From NCBI RefSeq assembly GCF_026130605.1, contig NZ_JANFAU010000004.1:186001-250000 (forward strand): 64,000 bases of DNA, given 5' to 3'. The notes under the pieces were generated by a model that was not told where the DNA came from, did not search any database, and saw only the letters and a list, made by a program, of their open reading frames with translations. This document shows, in pieces, positions 44,069 through 54,126 of the stretch. Positions within the stretch are counted from its first letter, which is position 1. Every line of letters begins with the position of its first letter. The translations under genes and the position numbers were made by a program. The DNA comes from Sphingomonas lycopersici (GTDB lineage Bacteria; Pseudomonadota; Alphaproteobacteria; Sphingomonadales; Sphingomonadaceae).

Positions 44069-46222
44069 TCAGGCGACCTCCAGTTCGGCGAGGCCCATCT
44101 GCCTGTTGTACATTTGCGCGTAGCGGCCCCCCTGGCGCAGCAGTTCCGCGTGGGTTCCCGCCTCGGTGATCTCGCCCGCCTCGACCGAAACGATGCGGTG
44201 GCATTGCCGCACCGCCGACAGGCGGTGGGCAATGATGATCACGGTCCGGCCTTCGGCGATCCGCCTGAGGTTACGCTGGACAATTTCCTCGCTCTCCGCG
44301 TCGAGCGCCGACGTCGCCTCGTCGAGGATCAGGACGCGCGGGTCGCCGATCAGCGCGCGCGCGATCGCGATACGCTGTCGTTGCCCGCCCGACAGGTTCG
44401 CGCCGCGCTCGTCGATCCGCGTGTCATAGCCTTCGGGCAGTTCGAGGATAAAATCGTGCGCGCCGGCGAGCGTTGCCGCCGCCATGACGCGCTCCATCGG
44501 CCGGCTCGGGTCGGCGAGCGCGATATTCTCGCGCACCGTGCGGTTGAACAGAATGTTCTCCTGCAACACCACCCCGACCTGTCGCCGCAGCCACGCCGGA
44601 TCGACCAGCGCGAGATCGACTCCATCGACCAGCACTCGGCCTTGCTCTGGGACGTGCAGCCGCTGAATGAGCTTGGTCAGCGTGGATTTGCCCGATCCCG
44701 ACGGACCGACAATGCCGATCATCTCGCCCGGTGCGATGTCGAGGTCGATCCCGCGCAAAACCTCCGGCCCGTTGGCGCGATAGCGGAACCGCACCTTGTC
44801 GAGCCGGATCCGCCCCTTGATCGCGGGAAGCGCCGAACGCGACGGCGCCGCGGGCTCAGGCGGCGCGTTGAGGATGTCGCCGAGCCGATCGACCGCGAGA
44901 CGCGCCTGCTGAAAATCCTGTGCGAGTTGGGCGATGCGCAACACCGGCTGGGACACGCGCCCCGCCAGCATATTGAACGCGACCAGCATCCCGACCGTCA
45001 GATCGCCGGCGATGACCGCACGCGCGCCGAAGAACAGGATCGCGACCGTCGTCAGCTTCGAGACCAGCTGGATCGCCTGGCTGCCCCAATTGCCGAGCAT
45101 CGCCGCGTCAAAGCCCGATCCCACATAGCCGGCGAGCTGTCGCTCCCACCGGTTCTGCATCTGCGGCTCGATCGCCATGGATTTGAGCGTCTCGATCGCG
45201 GTCACGCTCTCGACGAGGAACGACTGGTTCTCAGCATGACGCTTGAATTTCTCGTCGATCCGCCGCCTGAGGCCAGGCAGCACCGCGAGCGAAATGCCGA
45301 TGTACAGCGGGATGCTGATCAGCACGATCAACAGCAGCTTCGGCGAATAGAGATACATCACCGCAAGGAAGATCACGGTGAACAGGAGGTCGAGGACCAG
45401 CGTCACCGCGTTCGAGGTCAGGAAGGTCCGGATCGTCTCCAGCTCGCGCACGCGCGCCACGGTATCGCCAACCCGACGGCTGCCGAAATAGCTCATCGGC
45501 AGGCTCTGCAGATGCCTGAAGAGGCTTGCGCCGAGCTCGACGTCGACCCGGCTGGTGGTATGCGCGAACAGATATTGACGGAGGCCCGACAGCAGGGTCT
45601 CGAACGTGAACATGCCGACCATGCCGATCGCCAGCACCTCGAGCGTGGTCAGCGATTTGTGAACCAGCACCTTGTCGATCACGACCTGGAAGAAGATCGG
45701 GGAGATCAGGCCGAGGATCTGGATGAAAAGCGACGCGAGCAGCACCTCGCCGAGCAATCGGCGGTAGCGGACGAGCGCTGGAATGAACCAGCTGACATCG
45801 AACTTTCGGCGGACCCCGGCGATGCTCTCGCGCGTGGTCAGCAGCAGATAGCGGCCGGTAACCTCGCCAAGAAAGGCCGCACTGTCCTGTTCACCGACCT
45901 TGCCCGATACCGGATCCTGCACCAGCACCCGATCGCCTTCGATCTTGCCGACGAGGAGAAATCCATCCGGTGTCTCGGCGATCGCCGGAAGCGGCGCCCG
46001 GGACAATGCGGCCCATTCTAGCAGCGTAATCCTTGCACGCACGCCGTCGCGCTTCGCTAGCCTTGCGAGGTCGTCGATGCTCGATGGATCGCCGTGTCCA
46101 AGCTGATGACGCAGCTGGTCCGCATCCGCGGAGCGCTGGAGAAAGCCGAGCATGATCACCAGCGCGGCAAGGCCGCTATCTCCAGACGCGCTGGTCTCGC
46201 GCCCTTCCCCCGTCGACGCCAT
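44069..46222 (-). CDS. Type I secretion ABC transporter (HlyB family)
   Basis: This 717-residue exporter has an N-terminal C39-like domain whose catalytic Cys is absent (GLAALVIMLGFLQRSADADQ), so it should bind substrate without cleaving it, as in HlyB. The membrane domain covers residues about 145-440 and the ATPase domain follows with Walker A GPSGSGKST, signature LSGGQRQR, Walker B VLILDEAT and switch His in IAHRLS. The ATG at 46222 is preferred; an ATG at 46312 would add 30 residues without family similarity. It is the first gene of the secretion operon. Confidence 0.93.
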   Translation of the reverse strand: MASTGEGRETSASGDSGLAALVIMLGFLQRSADADQLRHQLGHGDPSSIDDLARLAKRDGVRARITLLEWAALSRAPLPAIAETPDGFLLVGKIEGDRVLVQDPVSGKVGEQDSAAFLGEVTGRYLLLTTRESIAGVRRKFDVSWFIPALVRYRRLLGEVLLASLFIQILGLISPIFFQVVIDKVLVHKSLTTLEVLAIGMVGMFTFETLLSGLRQYLFAHTTSRVDVELGASLFRHLQSLPMSYFGSRRVGDTVARVRELETIRTFLTSNAVTLVLDLLFTVIFLAVMYLYSPKLLLIVLISIPLYIGISLAVLPGLRRRIDEKFKRHAENQSFLVESVTAIETLKSMAIEPQMQNRWERQLAGYVGSGFDAAMLGNWGSQAIQLVSKLTTVAILFFGARAVIAGDLTVGMLVAFNMLAGRVSQPVLRIAQLAQDFQQARLAVDRLGDILNAPPEPAAPSRSALPAIKGRIRLDKVRFRYRANGPEVLRGIDLDIAPGEMIGIVGPSGSGKSTLTKLIQRLHVPEQGRVLVDGVDLALVDPAWLRRQVGVVLQENILFNRTVRENIALADPSRPMERVMAAATLAGAHDFILELPEGYDTRIDERGANLSGGQRQRIAIARALIGDPRVLILDEATSALDAESEEIVQRNLRRIAEGRTVIIIAHRLSAVRQCHRIVSVEAGEITEAGTHAELLRQGGRYAQMYNRQMGLAELEVA

Positions 46223-46583
46223 TGTAGATCCGATACTTTGGCCTCTCAGGAATAAAAGGCCGCAACCCCTGTATGATGAACTGAAAATTGCACGAACGTT
46301 ACCATCCGGCAATGCAGAAAATTCACAAATTTAAGCCATTTTGGAGCGATCGGCCATCCAGACCGAATCGCGCCGATGAATCGCGGTCGGATGGGCGATG
46401 AGATCACGGAACCTGCTCTTAAAACGGGATTTCGGCCCGCGGGTCGGCAGCCAGCCCCCGGCCCCGCACCGAAAAATCGCACCATTGCCGCTTGTTCATT
46501 CGGCGGGTTATTTTCGCGTCATTCAGGTGTAACGTTCCAGAACGTCTCACCTCAATCCTTTGAATTAGTGGGAGTTAATCGCG
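46223..46583. promoter_or_regulatory. Divergent promoter region, RTX operon / two-component system
   Basis: This 361-base region is A/T richer than its surroundings and separates the divergent exporter and response-regulator genes, so it should hold both promoters. It contains GAACGTTAC at 46294-46302 and its exact reverse complement GTAACGTTC at 46529-46537; the second overlaps the dyad CGTTC-CA-GAACG (46533-46544). These are candidate binding sites for the response regulator. Confidence 0.45.
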
Positions 46584-47270
46584 TTGCCGAAATATATTCT
46601 CGTCGTTGAAGACGATCAGACGACGCGAAAGCATATTGTTCAGGCGCTGACCGCCGAAGGCTTCAGGGTGGACAGCACCGCCGATGGCCGTGACGCCCTT
46701 TATCAGGCGAGCGCAGGCAGGTTCGACGCCATCATTCTCGACCGCATGCTGCCGAGCCTTGATGGCATGGCGGTGATGGCTGCCCTCAGGGCGGTGAATA
46801 TCGACACGCCGGTGCTGATCCTCTCAGCCCTCGACAAGATCGAGGATCGTGTCACCGGCCTCACCTCCGGCGCGGAAGATTATCTCATCAAGCCATTCGC
46901 GATGGCCGAACTCATCGCGCGGCTTCACCTCATGGTCGATCGCCGTTCGCTTTCGCGGCTCGAACAAGCGCGACTGACCTGCGGCGACCTCGAGATGGAT
47001 TTGACCTATCATAAGGTACGCCGTGGAAGCCGCGATATCGAGCTCCAGCCACGCGAGTTTCGGGTGCTTGAATATTTTCTACGTCACCGCGACCAGGTGA
47101 TAACCCGCGCCATGCTGCTGAAGCAGGTTTGGGACTGTGAATTCGACCCGGGCACGAATGTCGTCGAAGCCCAGATCAGCCGCCTGCGCAAGAAGCTCGA
47201 GAACGATGGGGACATGCCCTTGCTTCACACGATAAGAGGAGCTGGTTACAAGCTTGGAACGGAACGCTGA
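46584..47270 (+). CDS. OmpR/PhoB-type response regulator
   Basis: This 228-residue regulator has a receiver domain (acidic pair Asp10/Asp11, phosphoacceptor Asp53 in ILDRMLP, Lys in YLIKPF) and an OmpR-type winged helix (LQPREFRVLEYFLRHRDQVI, then VVEAQISRLRKKLE). It starts with the rare codon TTG, with GGGAG nine bases upstream; this could limit its expression. Its stop overlaps the kinase start (TGATG). Its divergence from the RTX exporter makes that operon a likely target. Confidence 0.93.
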   Translation: MPKYILVVEDDQTTRKHIVQALTAEGFRVDSTADGRDALYQASAGRFDAIILDRMLPSLDGMAVMAALRAVNIDTPVLILSALDKIEDRVTGLTSGAEDYLIKPFAMAELIARLHLMVDRRSLSRLEQARLTCGDLEMDLTYHKVRRGSRDIELQPREFRVLEYFLRHRDQVITRAMLLKQVWDCEFDPGTNVVEAQISRLRKKLENDGDMPLLHTIRGAGYKLGTER

Positions 47271-48649
47271 TGCGTGTGCCATTCGGCCGGCTGCAGTCGT
47301 TTACATGGCAAATCATCGTCACCGTCGCCTTGCTCCAGCTGGTGGCCGCCGGGTTGCTGCTCAGCTTCGTACAATGGCAAAATCGCGAACAGCTACAGGC
47401 AATGCAACGCGACGCTGTATCGCATCGACTGCGAGACCTGTCCGCGTTGCAGCGCCTGCAGGGCATCCAACAGCTCGCCCGCACAATCAACGCCGCCATC
47501 GGTGAGTTCACGGCTGACGAGGTCATCCAGCTGCGCGTGCCCGGTGGCCAGGTGATCGCGGGCAACATCGTCGATCGTCCGACAATCCCCACGGCGAGGA
47601 CCGGATTATATCGGATCGTCACCCGCCGCATTGGTAGCGCGACGCCCGAGCGGGCCCTTATCACGATCGCGAAATTTCCTTCCGGGGAAGAGCTGCTCGT
47701 AGGATCGGTGGTTGAGGACGACTTTCGTCTGATTTCTGGCTTTACACAGGCGAGCATCGTCGCGCTCCTGCTCGCGATCCCGCTCGCTTTTGTTGCAGCC
47801 CTTCTGATCGCGCGCCAGATCAGCACCCGGCTACGATCGGTCACTGCGACCGCCTCGGGGGTCGAGCAAGGCGATCTATCCCGGCGCGTGCCGCGAGATG
47901 CGAGCGATGACGCGTTCGACGAGCTTGCCGCGGGCATGAACTCGATGCTCGATCGGATCAATGAGCTTGTCTCGGAACTCCGGCTGGTGACTGAAAGCCT
48001 GGCTCATGATCTTCGCTCGCCATTGACGCGGATTCGACATCGCATCGAGGAGCTTCAGGGTACGCCGCTTGCAACCGGCTCCCCATTGCTTGACGCCGTC
48101 GAGCATGATCTGGCGCTGGTGCTCAAGACCCTTGCGATGATGCTGCAGATCACCCGGACCGAGGCAGGCATTGGTGTCGATTCAAAGGAAGCGACCGATA
48201 TCGAGGCGCTGTTGCGTGATATTGCCGAAATGTATGAACCGGTTGCAGCGGAGAATGGATTTTCCATCGTGATCGCCGCTGCGCCGGGTCTTTCCGTTCC
48301 GGCGCACAAGAACCTTCTGAGGCAGGCCCTCTCGAATTTGCTCGACAATGCGATCCATTATGCCACGGGCGGCAGCCGCATCGAACTCTACGGCATTCGC
48401 GACGACAAGAACGTCAAGATCGGTGTCCGCGATGACGGGCCGGGTGTCGCCTCGCATCAATATGAGCGGATCAAGCGCAGATTTGTGCGCCTTGATACCG
48501 CCCGAAGCACCTCAAGATCAGGCCTCGGGCTTGCCCTGGTCGACGCGATTGCACGCCTGCATAGCGGCGAACTGGTCCTGGGAAATGCGGCGCCGGGCTT
48601 GATTGCGAGCGTTGTTGTTCCCGCACCGCCGTCATTAGGGCATGGTTGA
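47270..48649 (+). CDS. Sensor histidine kinase
   Basis: This 459-residue kinase has two membrane segments (residues about 13-33 and 162-182) around a periplasmic sensor of about 130 residues, a HAMP linker (RLRSVTATASGVEQGDLSRR), the phosphoacceptor motif LAHDLRSPLTRI (His246) and an ATPase domain with N box LSNLLDNAIHYA, GVRDDGPGV and SGLGLALVDAIA. It is co-translated with the response regulator. The signal is unknown; calcium or envelope stress would suit an RTX system. Confidence 0.93.
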   Translation: MRVPFGRLQSFTWQIIVTVALLQLVAAGLLLSFVQWQNREQLQAMQRDAVSHRLRDLSALQRLQGIQQLARTINAAIGEFTADEVIQLRVPGGQVIAGNIVDRPTIPTARTGLYRIVTRRIGSATPERALITIAKFPSGEELLVGSVVEDDFRLISGFTQASIVALLLAIPLAFVAALLIARQISTRLRSVTATASGVEQGDLSRRVPRDASDDAFDELAAGMNSMLDRINELVSELRLVTESLAHDLRSPLTRIRHRIEELQGTPLATGSPLLDAVEHDLALVLKTLAMMLQITRTEAGIGVDSKEATDIEALLRDIAEMYEPVAAENGFSIVIAAAPGLSVPAHKNLLRQALSNLLDNAIHYATGGSRIELYGIRDDKNVKIGVRDDGPGVASHQYERIKRRFVRLDTARSTSRSGLGLALVDAIARLHSGELVLGNAAPGLIASVVVPAPPSLGHG

Positions 48650-49061
48650 AAGGCGGTCGCGCTCAAATGGCGCGGAGATTTCTTGTCCATGCGCACCTCC
48701 GAAATGGGCCTCCTGACGTCGACATGGGACCACTTCATTCCTCGACACTTTCCGCGATCCAGATTGAACATATATGCGGGAGCGATGCGGCCGGCCGGCT
48801 CTCGGGATTCGCGAAAAGGCGCTAGAACGGCGTGTTGTGGGACGAAGCCGACGGTCCGAATTTTTCCGCCAAACGGCGGTTCCCGACAAGAGCCGACGTC
48901 CCATTGAAGAATCATCCGCCTGCTCGCTGTTAACGGCATGACCCAGAAGCGGTGGTCGAGGGCGCACCGCCCGCCCCAACCTCGGGACACTCGTCAGTCG
49001 GTGTTACACCCGCGTATAAGCTCAGACGACTGACCTCGCGGAACTGAAACATCGGCATCGA
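48650..49061. other. Intergenic region with degenerate repeat DNA
   Basis: About 410 bases separate the kinase gene from the defence island. It includes copy 2 of a 30-bp repeat (48803-48832) and fragments such as AACGGCGGTTCCCGACAAG that look like decayed intergenic repeats. No gene is supported. Confidence 0.5.
48803..48832. repeat. 30-bp dispersed repeat, copy 2
   Basis: CGGGATTCGCGAAAAGGCGC and the ten bases after it match 24211-24240 at 27 of 30 positions. It lies between the two-component genes and the defence island. Confidence 0.6.
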
Positions 49062-50879
49062 TCAGGCGGTCCCCGCTTCAGCCATGCGCTGCTCGAGTTC
49101 GTCGAGGAATGGCGAGCGGCCGCGGTACATCCGCCCGCGCGGGGTATCGACGAACCCCGAATAAAGCATGTGAACCTCGTCGCGCGCGCGCGTCAGGCCA
49201 ACGTAGAAAAGTCGCCGGCTTTCCCGCAGCTTGGTAGGCGACTCGTTATGCCACGGCAAACTGCCGAGATCGAGGCCAACCATGATCACCACGTCGTACT
49301 CGCATCCCTTCGCCGAGTGCAGGGTGAGCAGATTCAGGTGTAGCGGCGAGCCGTCGCGGCCTCCCAAGCTAGCCATGTCCACCTCGGCTAGTGCGCCCCC
49401 TACTGCCAGCGCCTCCGTCATGCGGTCGACCTGCTCGCGTTGATCGGCGAGGCCCGGCTCCGTAGCCATCAGCGCGTCTAACAAGCCGGCCCGCATCGCT
49501 GCCACGAACCCGCGGGCGGGCGCCTCGTCATCTCGCAACGACCAGAGCAAGGCGGTCAGGCGCCGAGCCTCGTCCCGCGCCTGCTGGTCGCGGACGCGCG
49601 TGCGCCGGAAGCCATGCCAACGGTCAAGAAGCCCGCGCAGCTGCGGTCGGGCCTCGCGCCAGCCACCCGCGCACCAGGCCGCGCAATCCTCGATCCAACT
49701 GGTGAGCGCGACCTTGCGATAGGGCGCGGCGGTGTCAACGCGCACATAATCGTAGCCGGCGGCGGTCGCGGCATCGGCCACGATGTTACCCGCGCGAAAG
49801 TCCTTGTAGAGGACGGCGATGTCGCCGAGGCTCCGCCCCGGCTTCGAGGCGAGCGCGACGGGAATGATCTCCGCGACAGCGTGCGCGGCTTGTCCTGCGA
49901 GACCGCCATCGCAAGGCACGAAGGCGATCACCGCCTGTCGCGCCTGATCACTTGCTTGGTAGCCGCGCGTTTCGCCGAGCGCCATCTCAGAGGCGCTGAC
50001 AATCCGCGCGGCCGAACGATAGTTGAGCTGAAGCTGCACGCGCTCAACGTCGCCTCGTTCGGCGAGGTCCGTGAGCAATCCGCCATCGGCGCCGGTGAAG
50101 CCGTATATCGATTGGTCCGGGTCGCCGACTGCGAAGAGCCGCACATCACCTTCGAACGCAAGCCGACGAACGATCCGGTCGAGAGCGACACCGAGATCCT
50201 GATATTCGTCTACAGCGAGTACGGGAAACTTGGCCTGCACCAACGGCAAGACCCAGTCATGCTCGGCGATTAACCGCTGACCGAAGACGATCAAATCGTC
50301 GAAGTCGATCAGACCGGTGCGGCGCAGCTCCGCCTCGTAGGCCTCCGTCCACGCCGCGAGTTCTGCCTCGGCCTCCCAATCGTCGGCGGTGCGGTCGAGT
50401 ACCGAGCGACGGTGTCGTCCGAGATCGATTGACTTCCAAGGGTGATTGACGCCGAATAGCCGGTCTCCCGAGCGCTTGAGAAGCGCCTCGCTCTGGCGCT
50501 GCGTCGCCATGGTGAGCGGGAACGGCAGCGGCAGGTCCGCGAGCCGGCCATAGGGCATGAGCAGATGACGCAGGCAGAAGCCGTGGACTGTCCCGATGAA
50601 GAGATTGGACGCTTCGCGCAGCCCGAGCCCCTCCAACCGGCGGGTCAGCTCGCGCGCGCACTCCTGACTGTAAGTGATGCAAGCGGCTCCGCGCGGGGAC
50701 CGAACGTCTTCCGCAAGGATGCGCGCGAGCTTTAGGACGAGCGTCTTCGTCTTGCCGCTGCCCGGGCCGGCGAGCACGACGCAGTGGCCGGTCGAGTCGT
50801 AAGCCGCGAGTTGGCCGGGGTTGCCGGCGAGATCGGCCGCTTGGCCGAGATAGGCTGCGCTGATGCTACGCGACGGCAT
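49062..50879 (-). CDS. gajB: UvrD/Rep-like helicase (GajB-like, Gabija)
   Basis: This 605-residue superfamily 1 helicase has Walker A VVLAGPGSGKTKTL, motif II AVDEYQDLG, motif III GDPDQSIYGFTGADGG, QLNYRSAARI, motif V LLTLHSAKGCEYDVVI and motif VI RLFYVGLTRARDEVH. It overlaps the end of the OLD-family gene by 14 bases. In Gabija systems such a helicase partners an OLD nuclease and is thought to sense DNA ends or nucleotide depletion. The ATG at 50879 has GGAG ten bases upstream; a GTG at 50900 is an alternative. It is somewhat longer than typical GajB. Confidence 0.75.
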   Translation of the reverse strand: MPSRSISAAYLGQAADLAGNPGQLAAYDSTGHCVVLAGPGSGKTKTLVLKLARILAEDVRSPRGAACITYSQECARELTRRLEGLGLREASNLFIGTVHGFCLRHLLMPYGRLADLPLPFPLTMATQRQSEALLKRSGDRLFGVNHPWKSIDLGRHRRSVLDRTADDWEAEAELAAWTEAYEAELRRTGLIDFDDLIVFGQRLIAEHDWVLPLVQAKFPVLAVDEYQDLGVALDRIVRRLAFEGDVRLFAVGDPDQSIYGFTGADGGLLTDLAERGDVERVQLQLNYRSAARIVSASEMALGETRGYQASDQARQAVIAFVPCDGGLAGQAAHAVAEIIPVALASKPGRSLGDIAVLYKDFRAGNIVADAATAAGYDYVRVDTAAPYRKVALTSWIEDCAAWCAGGWREARPQLRGLLDRWHGFRRTRVRDQQARDEARRLTALLWSLRDDEAPARGFVAAMRAGLLDALMATEPGLADQREQVDRMTEALAVGGALAEVDMASLGGRDGSPLHLNLLTLHSAKGCEYDVVIMVGLDLGSLPWHNESPTKLRESRRLFYVGLTRARDEVHMLYSGFVDTPRGRMYRGRSPFLDELEQRMAEAGTA

Positions 50880-52647
50880 CGCGGATGTGCTCCAGCGCAC
50901 GGCGGATATAGTCAGGACAGGCGGCGGCGGTGACTCGAGGAGCTAAGGCCTGAGCGAAGCGGCCCTTGCCGATCCGCTCGATGTAGCCGAGCAGCCGATC
51001 GGGCTCCAGCGTGGCCGGATCATCGACCCAACCTTGGATCCGATTTCTTGCCGCCTGAACAAGCGAAAGCTCGCGTAGCATCACCCGCTGCATCCGCTGG
51101 GCGAGCCCGCCTCGCCACAGTTCGAGCTCGAGCGTGTCACCGTTGACGAAGTACCCGAACGGCTCAGCGTGCTCGATCACTTCGTCGGCGTCCATCGCAT
51201 CGAAGTCGACGTCCTCGTCGACAATTTCGAGGGCGCTGATCAAGCGCCGCCGGACAAACGGTGGGTGCGTTCCGTTCGGATCGCGGTCGGTTATGATGAC
51301 GTGCGGAATAGAGAGACCCCGCGATCCTAGCAGCTTGACGTAGGGGGTGAAGTTGGTGCCGGCCACCGAGCAGACCGTGATGCCCAGCATGTCGAGCGGC
51401 ATGTCAAGCGCCTCTGCGAAAGCCGGGACGAGGAAGCGCTCTGCGTCGCCTTCCACCAGGATGACGCCGCGAGCAAAGAACATTTCGCCGCGGCTCACGT
51501 CAATGTAGCGTTGTAGATCGCCTTCATCGCGCGTGGTGAGCGGCGCGGCGGCGGTGGACACTCCGACCGTAGCTCCCGCTGTGGGGTCATGACGCAGCAG
51601 GACTACGGAGCGGATCGGCGTCACGCTGGCGATGTGCGGGGAATGGGTCGTGAGGATCGTCGTCAGCGGCGGCTCATCCTCGTCGCCGTCCGTCCCATCA
51701 AGAAAGTAGCGGTAGACCAGGCGCTGAACGTGCGGGTGGAGATGCGCCTCGGGCTCCTCGATGGCGAAGAAGGTGTGGTCTCGCTCACCGTCAGCGACCA
51801 AGCGGTCGAGTTCGAGGCTCTTCAGCGCGAGAAAGACCAGATTGGCGGTGCCGAGGCTCGCGTCCGCGATGCCACGAGTAGTATTGTCGATGAGAAGGCG
51901 CAGGCTCCGCAGGAGCGCATCTAGCCGCGTCGGTGCAAGTCCGAGCGCGACAGGTGTTGCGTGCTGCGTGCCGGCGATCGCGGACAGGCGGTCGCTAATG
52001 CGGGTAGCCGTTGCGACCACCTCGGCCCGCCCGACAAGCTCCGTCTGGGCAGCGTTCACCTGTTCCTGTATTTCGGACCGCGCCTCCTCGTCCAACGAGG
52101 TGGCCAGTTCCTCGATCAACGGCCGCAGCGGCGAGTTGCGCCAGTTCGACAGATCCTTCTCGGCGTCGCGAAGTGCGACTTGAACATCGAGCGGCAGCAT
52201 ACGGCGCAGCGACGCGCCGATCACCATGTCAGGGTCGTCGCCGCCGAAAATCACGTACTCGTAATCGGCGAGACTTTCGGGATCACCTTCGAGCCCAGCC
52301 TTCGGCTGAAACCGGTAGGTCAGCCGGGCAACCATCGGCGGACCGGGATCGACAATGCAATCATTAAGATGCGCCATCAGGCGCGGATCGTCGGTGAAGT
52401 CGGTAAGCTCGACCGATACTTCAACGGTGGCGCCGAGTTTCTCTTCCCCGAGGCCGTCCCAGAACTGATCCAAGCCGAGTTGGCGATCCCGCTCCGACAA
52501 GGCAGGATCGAGGATGAGTTGGATAGCTCGCAGGAAGTTGCTCTTTCCCACCTTATTTTCGCCAACCACGACGATGCTATCGCCGGTCTGGACGTCGAGG
52601 TTCGAGAAGTTGGCGAAGTTGACGATGCGAACCCTTGATATTCTCAC
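50866..52647 (-). CDS. gajA: OLD-family ATPase/TOPRIM nuclease (GajA-like, Gabija)
   Basis: This 593-residue protein has an N-terminal ABC-type ATPase with Walker A GENKVGKS (29-36), a signature-like ASLGTANLVFLAL and Walker B FFAIEEPEAHLHP, then a C-terminal TOPRIM domain with the acidic residues in VILVEGDAERFLVP and IITDRDPNGT. This is the OLD endonuclease layout. With the helicase directly downstream it forms a Gabija-like pair, which degrades or nicks phage DNA when nucleotide levels fall. The start is GTG. A 216-base gap separates it from the Argonaute-nuclease pair upstream. Confidence 0.8.
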   Translation of the reverse strand: MRISRVRIVNFANFSNLDVQTGDSIVVVGENKVGKSNFLRAIQLILDPALSERDRQLGLDQFWDGLGEEKLGATVEVSVELTDFTDDPRLMAHLNDCIVDPGPPMVARLTYRFQPKAGLEGDPESLADYEYVIFGGDDPDMVIGASLRRMLPLDVQVALRDAEKDLSNWRNSPLRPLIEELATSLDEEARSEIQEQVNAAQTELVGRAEVVATATRISDRLSAIAGTQHATPVALGLAPTRLDALLRSLRLLIDNTTRGIADASLGTANLVFLALKSLELDRLVADGERDHTFFAIEEPEAHLHPHVQRLVYRYFLDGTDGDEDEPPLTTILTTHSPHIASVTPIRSVVLLRHDPTAGATVGVSTAAAPLTTRDEGDLQRYIDVSRGEMFFARGVILVEGDAERFLVPAFAEALDMPLDMLGITVCSVAGTNFTPYVKLLGSRGLSIPHVIITDRDPNGTHPPFVRRRLISALEIVDEDVDFDAMDADEVIEHAEPFGYFVNGDTLELELWRGGLAQRMQRVMLRELSLVQAARNRIQGWVDDPATLEPDRLLGYIERIGKGRFAQALAPRVTAAACPDYIRRALEHIRDAVA

Positions 52648-52863
52648 GTTCAGCGTTCCCGTTTTTGTCTGATCGCGAGGTCAATCGCGGTTTCGCCGAC
52701 GCTAGCATCATCTTCACGATAAGCGGAGCCGCCACGCACCTCGCATGCGAATGGCTGAACGCCGCCAGTCCGATAAAGCGGCTCGGAAACAAGCGTGCTC
52801 GATATGATCAACTGAGCCGACCGACAGCCCGCAGAGAGGCGCCCTAGGAGGCGGCATTCAGGC

Positions 52864-54126
52864 TCATCGCGCCGTCATACGAGCTTCGTCGGAGCGCGGT
52901 GGCAGACTGCTCGGGCGCCGCACGAAGACGACGTCGATGATGCGGGTGTCGTGCCGTCTAAGCGCGTCGCGCAGGCTGTCCCATCGCTCGGGATGGGAGC
53001 TGTCAGCATCGTCATAAATATAGGCGACCATGCGGCTCCACTCCTCCGGCCGCTCGAAATAGCGAACGCAGTCTTCGCGGATCTCGGTTTCGATCTTGGC
53101 CGCCTCGGCCCAGTTGCGCACGACCTTCGCCTCGATGACGAGCTTCAGGTCGCGAATGCCGAAGTCGATGCGAGGCTGCACTAGGCCGGTCGACGCAGTG
53201 TAGCGCTCGTCGCAGAGCGACGCCCCGAAGCGGGGATAGAGGATCGCGTACAGGAAGGCCTGAACATGCGCCTCGCGGTCGATGAGCCAGCGCGCGCCCC
53301 GCCGTCGTGCGCCGTCCTCCTCCCAGGGCCAGCGCTTGAGCGCCCCTTGCGTCGCGCGCAGGATCGTTACGACCTCGTCGACCGTGGGGACGAGCGATAC
53401 CGCCGCCTCCCCCGAGAGCACAGCAAGTCCCACCGACCAGGCGGCGGCGCGCTCGAGCTCGCCTGCAACCGGTGCGGTCCGGCGCAGGAGCGCGGTCATC
53501 GTCGCAATGCGCTGGTCGTCGGACGGTGCCGGTGAGAGGGTCGCGGCAAGCGGCCAGACACGGCGGAGAGCGAGCTCGAGTGCCTGCGCGTCGACATCAC
53601 CGCCCGGCGCAGCCGCTTTGAGGCGCCCGCGCCCGTCCATCAGGTCGGCAGCGAGCAGCCGGGCGCGACCAGTCCAGTGGGGCGGCCCGGACCAGGAGTC
53701 CGCATAGGCTGCAAGCCAGGTCCGCTCGTCCCGCGCGTCGGCTAAATCGCGAATCCGGTTGAGGCCGTCGGCAACGCCGAGAAGCGCGATGTCGTCGGCG
53801 AGCATCTGACCGGTCGCGGTACCGGGCCGTCCGCGTAGGCGGGCAATCTCGTCGAGGAAGGCCCGGGCGTTCAGGGCGGCCGTCGCATCGTCGCTGAGGG
53901 CAAGGACGTAGCCGGCATTTGCGATCGCCGGGACGCCGCCGTAGCGCGCCGCCTCGATGGCGTCCGCGATCGACGCGGCGGGAAGCATCCAGTCGGTTGC
54001 GACATCTCCGCCCCGACATAGCCGCTCAGCAAAGCCGAGTGCCGAAGGAGCGGCGTCCTGCGCCGAAGACGCAATCGTCCTGCAAAGCTCCGCTAGGCGA
54101 TCCGCCAGCAACGCCTGCGGGGTCAC
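52864..54126 (-). CDS. PD-(D/E)XK nuclease, partner of the Argonaute
   Basis: This 420-residue protein has a large helical N-terminal part and a C-terminal PD-(D/E)XK-type domain: RIDFGIRDLKLVIEAKVV near residues 320-338 supplies the Asp and Glu-x-Lys, and ETEIREDCVRYFERP and VAYIYDDADSSHP follow as in related restriction-type nucleases. The start is taken as GTG at 54126, which overlaps the Argonaute stop by 4 nt (GTGA). Such an overlap suggests a two-protein system in which the inactive Argonaute recruits or triggers this nuclease. The frame is open upstream to 54180. Confidence 0.75.
   Translation of the reverse strand: MTPQALLADRLAELCRTIASSAQDAAPSALGFAERLCRGGDVATDWMLPAASIADAIEAARYGGVPAIANAGYVLALSDDATAALNARAFLDEIARLRGRPGTATGQMLADDIALLGVADGLNRIRDLADARDERTWLAAYADSWSGPPHWTGRARLLAADLMDGRGRLKAAAPGGDVDAQALELALRRVWPLAATLSPAPSDDQRIATMTALLRRTAPVAGELERAAAWSVGLAVLSGEAAVSLVPTVDEVVTILRATQGALKRWPWEEDGARRRGARWLIDREAHVQAFLYAILYPRFGASLCDERYTASTGLVQPRIDFGIRDLKLVIEAKVVRNWAEAAKIETEIREDCVRYFERPEEWSRMVAYIYDDADSSHPERWDSLRDALRRHDTRIIDVVFVRRPSSLPPRSDEARMTAR

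Noticed and set aside
43583-46021. 812-codon plus-strand frame opposite hlyB and hlyD
   Set aside because: It is antisense to clear ABC-transporter and HlyD genes, and its translation is Arg/His/Asp-rich without any domain.
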